DNA from: Planctomycetota bacterium
GTDB lineage: Bacteria > Planctomycetota > SZUA-567
Assembly: GCA_020860865.1 (NCBI GenBank)
Contig: JAJBTL010000118.1
Coordinates: 1-5,358, forward strand
Direction of reading: 5' to 3'
Length of the DNA stretch: 5,358 bases
In this document: positions 1 to 5,358 of the stretch, in pieces
How positions within the stretch are numbered: position 1 is the stretch's first letter
How the letters are laid out: each line of letters opens with the position of its first letter
Translations under genes and position numbers: made by a program
Notes under the pieces: generated by a model
The model's database searches: none
What the model saw: the letters and a program-made list of their open reading frames with translations, nothing else
Told to the model about the DNA's origin: nothing

Positions 1-36
1 GTACCGGTTCAAGAACAGGATAGTTGGGGGAAATGA
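1..36 (+). CDS. 3' end of an upstream gene (partial)
   Basis: The frame beginning at base 1 reads eleven codons (VPVQEQDSWGK) and stops at TGA 34-36. This stop overlaps the ATG at 33-35 of the next gene in an ATGA arrangement, the usual sign of translational coupling inside an operon. Too little is visible to identify the product. In type IV pilus and type II secretion clusters the gene before a PilP/GspB-like gene is often an inner-membrane PilO/GspM-like protein, so that is a reasonable guess from context only. A competing reading in another frame stops at TAG 21-23, so the frame is not certain. Confidence 0.4.
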   Translation, partial: VPVQEQDSWGK

Positions 37-794
37 TGACAAGAATACGGTTCATACAGTGTGGAGCGCTCCTCTGGAGCTTCCTCCTGGTCGTCGGCAT
101 CGCGTCGGCCGGCCAGCGCCGTCGGGCCGAACCGCCCGCCCCCAGTCCGATGGACAACATGTCTATCGAGGAAATCCGCGCCTACCAGAGCTACTTCTAC
201 GCCGCCGGCGGCCGGGATCCCCTGACGATGCGCTTCCCCACCGACCGTGAGCGCGGCGCCGCCCGGCGGAGCGGTCCCTTGAAGGCGCCGACGGTGGAGG
301 AGCAGGAGGCCATGCTCACCGCCTGGCTCGAGGAAATCACCGCCGCCATCAAAGATCAGGACTATGAAAAAGCCATTGAAACCGCCACCGCCGCCATCGA
401 AGTGGTGGACAACGACTGGCCGCCGATTAAACCTGAATATACCCGTCTTATCCGGATGAACGAGGAAATACGCGGCTTCCAGCGAATGGCGACGCGGCTG
501 AAGAACCAGCAGGACATCACCCGCGAGTTCATCAGCCTACACCTCCGGGTGGACGGCGTCATCTGGTCCCCGACGGACGCCAAGGCGGTGGTGAACGGGA
601 AAACCCTCGCCGCCGGCGAGATTCTCCTGGCCGAACGGCCAATGGGCGATCTCCGGGTGGAGACCATTGAGGAACACGGCGTCGTTTTCCAGTTCCGTGG
701 CCTCCGCTATCGTTTGCCCGTGGAAGTGTATTCCCCGCCCGGCGCCAGCGAGCTTGAAGGAGTGCCGCTGGAGCCGCTTCCGCCGGGACAGTAG
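33..794 (+). CDS. PilP/GspB-like exported pilus or secretion assembly protein
   Basis: This is a 253-residue exported protein. Residues 1-26 form a signal peptide or N-terminal anchor (Arg, then a hydrophobic stretch, then ASA before Gly-Gln). A Pro-rich linker and a GRDPL motif (residues 60-64) follow; PilP-type proteins commonly carry a similar RDPF motif. Residues about 87-165 look helical and include a TPR-like stretch (DYEKAIETATAAIEV). Residues about 169-230 form a small beta domain with the pattern VDGVIW...AKAVVNGK...GEIL...VETIEEHGVVFQFRGLRYRLPV, which resembles the C-terminal domain of GspB/PilP and the homology region of GspC. Such proteins sit in the periplasm and link the inner-membrane assembly platform to the secretin, and a secretin gene lies next downstream. 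I chose ATG 33 because it overlaps the upstream stop. ATG 36, with GGGGG at 26-30 as ribosome binding site, is equally possible, and TTG 24 is less likely. The stop is TAG. Family assignment is by pattern only; a TPR-like envelope protein of another type is the alternative. Confidence 0.72.
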   Translation: MMTRIRFIQCGALLWSFLLVVGIASAGQRRRAEPPAPSPMDNMSIEEIRAYQSYFYAAGGRDPLTMRFPTDRERGAARRSGPLKAPTVEEQEAMLTAWLEEITAAIKDQDYEKAIETATAAIEVVDNDWPPIKPEYTRLIRMNEEIRGFQRMATRLKNQQDITREFISLHLRVDGVIWSPTDAKAVVNGKTLAAGEILLAERPMGDLRVETIEEHGVVFQFRGLRYRLPVEVYSPPGASELEGVPLEPLPPGQ

Positions 795-822
795 CACTGC
801 GAATTTAAACATGATTCATATC

Positions 823-861
823 CCGGACTCTCTCCACGGCGGAGAGGGTCCGGTTTTTTTT
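823..861 (+). terminator. Rho-independent terminator after the PilP/GspB-like gene
   Basis: A 13-base-pair stem (823-835 with 841-853, a single G-U wobble at 829/847) closes a five-base loop, ACGGC, and is followed directly by eight T residues (854-861). It lies 28 bases after the TAG stop. This is a textbook intrinsic terminator on the + strand. It should end most transcripts arriving from the upstream operon before they reach the secretin gene. Confidence 0.93.
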
Positions 862-1078
862 CATCTGTTTGTAGAGAGAGTAGCCATTGATAATGGGGTT
901 CACCACACCGGGCTACATAAACTCTCCGAGTATTTTGTAACTTTATTGAAAGAAAACAGTCCTGAACGGCAAGTCTCTTCCATAGAGATGGATTTTTCCC
1001 GGAACGATGCCGTGGTTACATCGAGTACCCGGCCAGCGCCAACCGGGGTCGCGTCAGCGAAACTATGGAGACAGAGGC
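862..1078 (+). promoter_or_regulatory. Leader region of the secretin gene with candidate RNA structure
   Basis: No convincing gene lies here. Since a terminator precedes it, the secretin promoter should be within this stretch, but I see no good pair of -35/-10 boxes; the best single box is GATAAT at 889-894, with a poor -35. The 3' part can form three short consecutive hairpins: CGATG/CATCG (1005-1009 with 1019-1023), CCCGG/CCGGG (1028-1032 with 1043-1047) and TCGC/GCGA (1049-1052 with 1057-1060). A Shine-Dalgarno GGAG at 1067-1070 follows, eight bases before the start codon. Upstream, CTCTTCCAT (975-983) is complementary to bases around this Shine-Dalgarno site. It does not match any riboswitch class I can recognise by eye. 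That it is a leader is inferred from position; the structures are short and may be chance. Confidence 0.4.
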
Positions 1079-2881
1079 ATGAGAGTAATCGTGAAGAAAT
1101 TAGGAATCCTGGCAAGTCTGCTGGCGGTGGCCGGTTTCCTGTCATGTGCCTCGGCCGAAGACGCCATCGAACTGTTGCGGGAACGCGAAGGCGCCCGGGT
1201 CAACAACGTCAATGTCAATTACCGGCAAATGATGTTCAGCCGCGTCCTGTCGGACATGGAAAAGAAAAACCCCGGAATAAACCTGAAAATCAAGGCGCCG
1301 ACCTTCACCGAAATGCACGAGCTGGAAGAGATGCCCGTCACCCTCGGGCCCTTGACCGGCGTCAGTTGGGACACGGCGCTCCGCTATATCGCCGACTCGA
1401 TGCGCCTCGTCATCGACCGGTCGCAAATCGCCGACAGCGTCATCTACCTGGAGAAGGTCGCCCGTTTCACCGACACCTTCGACGGCGTCCGCCTCGGCGA
1501 AGCGGTCCGGGAAATAGCCAAACGCGGCAACGCGAACATCATCTTCAGCCCCCGCGTCGCAACGGACGCCCCGGTCTTCCTGTCCTTCTCCGACGTCCCG
1601 TGGAAGGAAGCCCTCGAGAGCGTCCTGAAGGCCCACGACTGCACCGTCCTCTACGACGGCGACGGCAACATCATGCGCATCGCCACCATGGCCGAGGCCG
1701 ATGTCCAGTTCGAAACCCGTTCCCGGCCGCTCCGCTATGTCCAGCCGGAAGGGTCGCACTTCCAGCCGGAAATCGTCAAATCGGACCATAACTCCTTTGT
1801 CGGCCGCCGTGGCGTCGCCAGCCTGGAAGTAGGGAAATCGCTCATCACCGTCCTGGAACAGGTCAAGTCGGAGAAGGGGAACGTCACCTACGAATCCCGC
1901 ACCAACACCCTGGTCATCCGGGACACGCCGATTAAAATCCAGGAAATGCTCCGCCTCGTCGACGAAATTGACGTGCCGCCGCAGCAGGTCCTAATTGAGA
2001 CGCGCATGGTCACCCTCGAGGAGAACCCGACCAGTAAGATTGGCGTCAAATGGGGCACGGACACGTCCACCGGTGAGTATGATGGCATCTCGGGCGGCGT
2101 CAACAGCGGGCCGAGTTGGACAACGTCGTGGCCGTGGGCGCCGAGCGGCAATTGGGGCAACCTCGGGAACATCCTCGGTCCCGCCCAGCCCGGCACCGAC
2201 CACCCGATCCCCGGCGGTGGCGGCGGCGAAGGGGCCGGGTACTCCATGGGCACCATGTCCCTTGCCAACCTCCAGTTCATGCTGCAACTGGCCGAGTACG
2301 ACGACAGTATCCAGATAACCCAGGCGCCGCAGATTCTCGTCCTGGACAATGAAGAGGCGTCGGTATTTATCGGTACGGTGCGGAACTACGCCCTTATCGA
2401 GGAGTCGGTGGACGAAGGCGTCCGGTCCTACTCCTACCGGGAACGGGAACTCTTGGTCGGCGTCCAGCTTCTTGTCGTGCCGCATGTCTGCCGGGGAACG
2501 GACCAGGTGATTATCGAAATCATCCCGAAGCAGACTGACAACCCGGTCATCTCCACCGTGTCGGCCGGCGGCACCAACTCCATTGAAATCCCGACCAGCA
2601 TGGCGGTGAAGACGGTGCACACGAAGATGATGCTTCATTCGACCGAGACGGGCGTCATCGCCGGCCTGTTCCGGGACGAATACACCACCCAGGAAAGGAA
2701 GGTCCCCGGCCTCCACAAGATCCCGGTCATCGGCCGCGCCTTCAAGCACGAGGACAAGGCAGCCATCAAGCAGAACTGCATGATCCTCGTCACCCCGACG
2801 ATTATCCCGCCGAAACACGGCGAAGAATTCGACCGGGACGTCGAGGCGCTCCGGGAATCCCTGGCCTCGTCCCTCAGGTAG
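1079..2881 (+). CDS. Outer-membrane secretin (PilQ/GspD superfamily)
   Basis: This 600-residue protein should form the multimeric outer-membrane channel of a type IV pilus or type II secretion machine. Residues 1-26 are a signal peptide (KK, hydrophobic core, ASA before Glu-27). Two domains that both look like the secretin N0/STN fold follow, at about 40-126 and 128-203; the second is the clearer (RLGEAVREIAKRGNANIIFSP, then VPWKEALESVL). Residues about 216-300 are an N1/N3-type ring domain ending in the typical YESRTNTLVIRD and IQEMLRLVDEIDVPPQQV. The secretin barrel domain runs from about 302 (VLIETRMV) to 577, with signatures GVIAGLF (525-531), VPGLHKIPVIGRAF (542-555) and LVTPTI (570-575). 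A Trp/Gly/Pro-rich insert occupies about 338-389. The RTNTL motif and the 'PPQQVLIE' junction are closer to PilQ than to GspD, but I cannot decide between them. I chose ATG 1079 because GGAG sits eight bases upstream and a clean signal peptide follows; the frame is open back to ATG 1007, but those 24 residues look non-coding. Bounded by terminators on both sides, it appears monocistronic. The stop is TAG. Confidence 0.93.
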   Translation: MRVIVKKLGILASLLAVAGFLSCASAEDAIELLREREGARVNNVNVNYRQMMFSRVLSDMEKKNPGINLKIKAPTFTEMHELEEMPVTLGPLTGVSWDTALRYIADSMRLVIDRSQIADSVIYLEKVARFTDTFDGVRLGEAVREIAKRGNANIIFSPRVATDAPVFLSFSDVPWKEALESVLKAHDCTVLYDGDGNIMRIATMAEADVQFETRSRPLRYVQPEGSHFQPEIVKSDHNSFVGRRGVASLEVGKSLITVLEQVKSEKGNVTYESRTNTLVIRDTPIKIQEMLRLVDEIDVPPQQVLIETRMVTLEENPTSKIGVKWGTDTSTGEYDGISGGVNSGPSWTTSWPWAPSGNWGNLGNILGPAQPGTDHPIPGGGGGEGAGYSMGTMSLANLQFMLQLAEYDDSIQITQAPQILVLDNEEASVFIGTVRNYALIEESVDEGVRSYSYRERELLVGVQLLVVPHVCRGTDQVIIEIIPKQTDNPVISTVSAGGTNSIEIPTSMAVKTVHTKMMLHSTETGVIAGLFRDEYTTQERKVPGLHKIPVIGRAFKHEDKAAIKQNCMILVTPTIIPPKHGEEFDRDVEALRESLASSLR

Positions 2882-2935
2882 GCGTGTACCGTCGCGGTTC
2901 TGTTGTCCATGCCGAAAGTACGTGAGCCAATTTAT

Positions 2936-2982
2936 AACAAAACGCGTCCCGGATGCCTTGTCGTCCGGGGCGTTTTGTTTTT
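2936..2982 (+). terminator. Rho-independent terminator after the secretin gene
   Basis: An inverted repeat pairs AACAAAACGC (2936-2945) with GCGTTTTGTT (2970-2979) and CCCGGA (2948-2953) with TCCGGG (2964-2969). A two-base bulge (2946-2947) lies in the left arm and the loop is ten bases. The T run at 2978-2982 follows. The structure starts 55 bases after the TAG stop. It should end the secretin transcript and separate it from the LptD-like gene. The A-rich left arm could also give some activity on the opposite strand. Confidence 0.85.
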
Positions 2983-3127
2983 GTGTAGGCCTTCTCTTTG
3001 GTCCGCTCCGGCGGTTTATCCGGAAACGACGGAACCATTCAGTGGCCGTCCATGTGGTTTTATTGTTAAATCATGACGTGACAACGTCCTGGCCAATCAA
3101 TTCACCCCGGAATTCCCCGATGTTCTC
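2983..3127. other. Intergenic spacer without a recognisable gene
   Basis: This is the middle of a 318-base gap between the secretin stop and the LptD-like start. I see no gene with plausible codon use or ribosome binding site. The only structure noted is a small inverted repeat, GACGT-GACA-ACGTC, at 3075-3088, about 40 bases upstream of the -35 box of the next promoter. It could be a protein-binding site, but a repeat this short may be chance. Confidence 0.4.
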
Positions 3128-3155
3128 TTGACTCAGGTCGGGCGCCATACATAAT
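3128..3155 (+). promoter_or_regulatory. Sigma70-type promoter of the LptD-like gene
   Basis: TTGACT (3128-3133) matches the -35 consensus at five of six bases, and CATAAT (3150-3155) matches the -10 consensus at five of six, with a 16-base spacer. Transcription would start near 3162, giving a leader of roughly 38 bases with a Shine-Dalgarno GGGAG at 3185-3189. It is the best promoter match in the window and lies between a terminator and a gene start, as expected for a separate transcription unit. Confidence 0.7.
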
Positions 3156-3159
3156 ATGG
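3145..3159. promoter_or_regulatory. Dyad CCATA-N5-TATGG over the -10 box (possible operator)
   Basis: A perfect five-base inverted repeat with a five-base centre overlaps the -10 box of the promoter. A repressor bound here would block polymerase, so this is a candidate operator. No matching protein is encoded in the window, and part of the symmetry comes from the AT-rich -10 sequence itself, so the role is inference. Confidence 0.25.
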
Positions 3160-3199
3160 GCGTTTTACCCTCTTCGGACACCCTGGGAGAAGCCGCATT

Positions 3200-4009
3200 A
3201 TGCATAGGCGCCGCAGTGGCATTGTCACCCGTGCCAGCCATCTCTGTCTGATGGTGGCGGCGGCTGTCGCGGCGCTCGTCTCCGCCGCGACCGCTATCGA
3301 AGGCCCTCCCGGGTTCAATCCGGGCGACGCGTCCATATTCGGCGGCAGCGGCGGCGGTGGACTGGGCGGTCTCGGCGGCGGGAGCGGGTCTGGCGCCACC
3401 GGCGGGCTCCTCGGGGAAGGCATCGACTTCCGGGGCGGCATGCTCGACTGGGAAGAGGACGAGGAAGGCCACCGGGTGGCGATTCTCCGGAACTACGCCG
3501 TCGTCATCCTGCCGCAACTGACCATCTCGGCCAGGAACATGGTCCTCAATGTCGAACTCCAGGAAATCTATGCCGAAGGCGATGTACTCTTCGATGAAGC
3601 CGGCGGTAACGCCTTCTACTGCGACCAGCTTACCTTCAATTACCAGGAATGGCAGGGTCTCGCCAAGAATATCCGTATCCGGATGGACAGGGAAGATGTC
3701 GAACTGCCGGTCCGGGACTTCCTCGATGACCAGCCGTCCGTCTCCATGTCGAACAACCGGTCCCTCAATGACGCGCCGGACCAGACCGACGGCGGGCGGT
3801 TCAGCCAGTTAAAACGGATGGACGTGCAGGCGACGGAACTCCGAGCCCATGACGCCAATACCTTCGAACTCATCGACGCCAAGATTTCCCCAAGCGGCTT
3901 TACCCGGCCGCACTGGTACTTCCATGCGCCCGCCGCCCTCTACCGCCAGCGGGAAAAGATTGAATCCTACCACAACACCGTCCGTATTGGCAAAATGCCG
4001 GTCCTCTAA
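3200..4009 (+). CDS. lptD: LptD-like LPS-assembly protein, N-terminal part ending at an in-frame TAA
   Basis: LptD receives lipopolysaccharide from the periplasmic Lpt bridge and, with LptE, inserts it into the outer leaflet of the outer membrane. This frame encodes the first 269 residues. Residues 1-32 are a signal peptide (Arg-rich start, Ala/Val core, ATA before Ile). Residues about 47-74 are a very Gly-rich linker. Residues about 92-235 form an OstA/LptA-type beta-jellyroll, with repeated short strands such as VVILPQLTISARNMVLNVEL, EIYAEGDVLFDEAGGNAFYC and LTFNYQEWQGLAKNIRI. The end, TVRIGKMPVL, aligns with the segment just before the LptD barrel (E. coli has KVGSVPIF followed by YSPY). 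The TAA replaces that Tyr, and the reading frame continues in sense afterwards, so this is very probably half of a single broken or miscalled gene. ATG 3200 has GGGAG ten bases upstream. One Cys (Cys-141) lies in the mature part. A free-standing LptA-like protein is the alternative, but the fused downstream barrel frame argues against it. Confidence 0.8.
   Translation: MHRRRSGIVTRASHLCLMVAAAVAALVSAATAIEGPPGFNPGDASIFGGSGGGGLGGLGGGSGSGATGGLLGEGIDFRGGMLDWEEDEEGHRVAILRNYAVVILPQLTISARNMVLNVELQEIYAEGDVLFDEAGGNAFYCDQLTFNYQEWQGLAKNIRIRMDREDVELPVRDFLDDQPSVSMSNNRSLNDAPDQTDGGRFSQLKRMDVQATELRAHDANTFELIDAKISPSGFTRPHWYFHAPAALYRQREKIESYHNTVRIGKMPVL
4007..4009 (+). other. In-frame TAA at the conserved LptD tyrosine
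   Basis: Codon 270 of the LptD-like frame is TAA, between CTC and TTC-CCC-TAT. The translation on both sides, PVL-stop-FPYL, lines up with PIFYSPYL of E. coli LptD, recalled from memory, with Tyr at the stop position. TAA differs from TAC and from TAT by a single base. Both flanks keep the same frame, so no insertion or deletion is needed. Confidence 0.85.
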
Positions 4010-5358
4010 TTCCCCTATCTTATCCGCGACCTCCAGTACGACTGGTCCTGGATGCGCATATCCGGCGGCCACACAAGTGATTACGGCTTCTTCCTTCGGT
4101 CGCAGTGGGGCTGGCGGCTGCGGGAACGGCCCAATGCCTACCTGCGGTCCGACAAGATCATCTTCGATTTCGACCTGTTCAGTCGCCGGGGCGTCGGCGT
4201 CGGCCTCGAGACCACCTACCAGGCCGGGTATCTTGAATCCCTCGGCAAACTAAAGGTCTACGGCGTCTGGGAGGCATTTACCTCGAGGAGCCGCGACTTC
4301 AACCGGGCCATCGACGAAAACGAAGACCGTATATGGCGCGACCGGGCCAGCAATTGGTCGCCATCCCTCTACCGTCACGACTTCCGCTGGGCTGTCGACT
4401 GGGAACACTATCAGCAACTGAACGATGTCTGGGACGTCCGGGCCCAGGCCCACCTCTACCACGACCGGGATTACCTGAAGGACTACGATCCGGACCGCTA
4501 TTGGAACGACAAGGAACCGGAAAACAGCATTAATATCCGCCGTCTCGACAAGCACTGGGAACTGGAACTGGTGGCGTCGTCCCGGCTGTCCAACAAGTGG
4601 GAAGAGCAGGCGGAGTACCTGCCGGAACTCCGGCTTACCGTTCCCGGCATGCAGATTGGCGATCTGCCGGTCTTCTTCAAGAACGACTTCCGCCTGGGCG
4701 TTGTCAACAAGCGCTTTGACGAGGACGAATACCGGTATACCCACTACAGCCAGGCCTTCAACGAAAACGGCAATTACACCGGCTACCGTGGCGGCCTGTT
4801 CGACCGGGACCCGATCTACGGCCATTCCATCAGCCGTCTCTACGACCGGGACAACTACGGCACCTTCTTCCGGGGCTTTAACGAAATGCGGGTCGAGGCG
4901 CCTATCAAGATGTGGGATGCCTTCACGTTCAAGCCGTGGGTCGGCCTCAGGACGGCCTATTACTCCAAGACCAACCGGTCCACGTACAATACGGCGGAAG
5001 AGATGGGTAATCCGTCGTGGTATGACGAAGTCTGGACCCCGGATCACGTCAAGGAACGGAGGGATGACGGCGGCTGGTCGACGGCGGTGCCGTTCGGCGC
5101 CGAACTTTCTTCCCGGTTCTATACCTATTTCGGGAACAACGAACAGTGGCGGTTGACGACGGAACCGGTGTTGACCTGGACGGAAAATTCCAAGCCGAAA
5201 CTGGACGGGCGCCGCGACCTCTTCATGATCGACAGTTACGACGATTACAGCCGTATGCGCCGCTACGGCCTGGAACTCCATACCAAACTCCAGCGCCGCA
5301 GTTACGAGTCGTCGACCACCGCCGACGTGCCGCAGCGGGACGTTCTGGACTTCAACGT
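4010..5358 (+). CDS. lptD: LptD-like beta-barrel part, continuing past the TAA and running off the window
   Basis: The frame of the 3200 gene stays open for 449 codons plus two bases, with the same strong preference for C or G at third positions (TAC, GAC, CTC, CGG). The protein starts FPYLIRDLQYDWSW and is rich in Tyr, Trp, Phe and charged residues in alternating patterns, as in outer-membrane barrel strands. It includes the LptD-like stretch DYGFFLRSQWGWRL followed by FDFDLFSRRGVGVGLETTYQ, which matches the way LptD barrels begin after the Pro-Tyr motif (a Gly-rich strand followed by 'rRG.G...e.Y'). No Cys is present; the C-terminal Cys pair of E. coli LptD would lie beyond the window. The first ATG after the stop (4052) has no Shine-Dalgarno site and would cut off the first strand, so independent translation is unlikely. 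This is best read as the C-terminal part of one lptD gene, interrupted by TAA and truncated by the window edge. Confidence 0.75.

Noticed and set aside
868..894. Possible secretin promoter TTTGTA / GATAAT
   Set aside because: The -35 is poor and the spacer is only 15 bases. No better pair was found, so the promoter remains unplaced.
1007..1078. Upstream ATG start for the secretin
   Set aside because: It would add 24 residues rich in Arg, Gln and Gly before the signal peptide, which would bury it. ATG 1079 has a good Shine-Dalgarno site at the right distance.
667..1791. Plus-strand open frame of 374 codons
   Set aside because: It runs through the end of the PilP/GspB-like gene, the terminator, the leader and into the secretin in another frame. 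The last part is Arg/His/Pro-rich low complexity typical of an out-of-frame reading.
2922..3131. Small 69-codon open frame after the secretin
   Set aside because: It overlaps the terminator, has no ribosome binding site and its codon use is unlike the real genes.
4000..4020. Frameshift as the cause of the LptD interruption
   Set aside because: Both flanks are in the same frame and align with LptD without a gap, so a substitution and not an insertion or deletion explains the stop.
4250..5281. Minus-strand open frame of 343 codons
   Set aside because: It lies opposite the LptD barrel frame. Its Val/Pro/Arg/Gly-heavy composition is what the complement of GC-biased codons gives, and it shows no family motif. 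The plus-strand frame has clear barrel features.
1..5358. CRISPR array, insertion sequence, tRNA or rRNA gene
   Set aside because: No spaced direct repeats, transposase-like protein, terminal inverted repeats or tRNA/rRNA-like sequence were seen.

Overview
The window is GC-rich, densely coded on the + strand, and comes from a diderm (Gram-negative-type) bacterium. The evidence is an outer-membrane secretin, an LptD-like lipopolysaccharide-export protein, and signal peptides on all three visible genes. I recognise no clear taxonomic marker. The divergent sequences would suit a poorly sampled phylum such as a PVC-group lineage (Lentisphaerota/Kiritimatiellota), but that is a guess.

Layout, left to right. 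(1) Bases 1-36 hold the last codons of an upstream gene that overlaps the next start by ATGA. (2) Bases 33-794 encode an exported PilP/GspB-like protein, closed by a strong intrinsic terminator (823-861). (3) A 217-base leader without a gene, containing several possible hairpins, leads to a 600-residue secretin of the PilQ/GspD superfamily (1079-2881). It is closed by a second intrinsic terminator (2936-2982). (4) A good sigma70-type promoter (3128-3155), with a dyad over its -10 box, drives an LptD-like gene starting at 3200.

The LptD-like frame is the main oddity. It hits an in-frame TAA at 4007-4009, between the periplasmic OstA-type domain and the outer-membrane barrel. The same frame then stays open, with the same codon bias and barrel-like protein, for 1349 bases to the end of the window. 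The TAA falls exactly where LptD proteins carry the first Tyr of a Pro-x-x-Tyr-x-Pro-Tyr motif. A one-base change from TAC or TAT (a real nonsense mutation, a sequence error or, much less likely, a sense UAA) explains it best.

Functionally the window joins the end of a type IV pilus or type II secretion assembly cluster (alignment-complex protein plus secretin) to an outer-membrane LPS-assembly gene. All are envelope functions, but the two terminators and the separate promoter indicate three transcription units rather than one operon.
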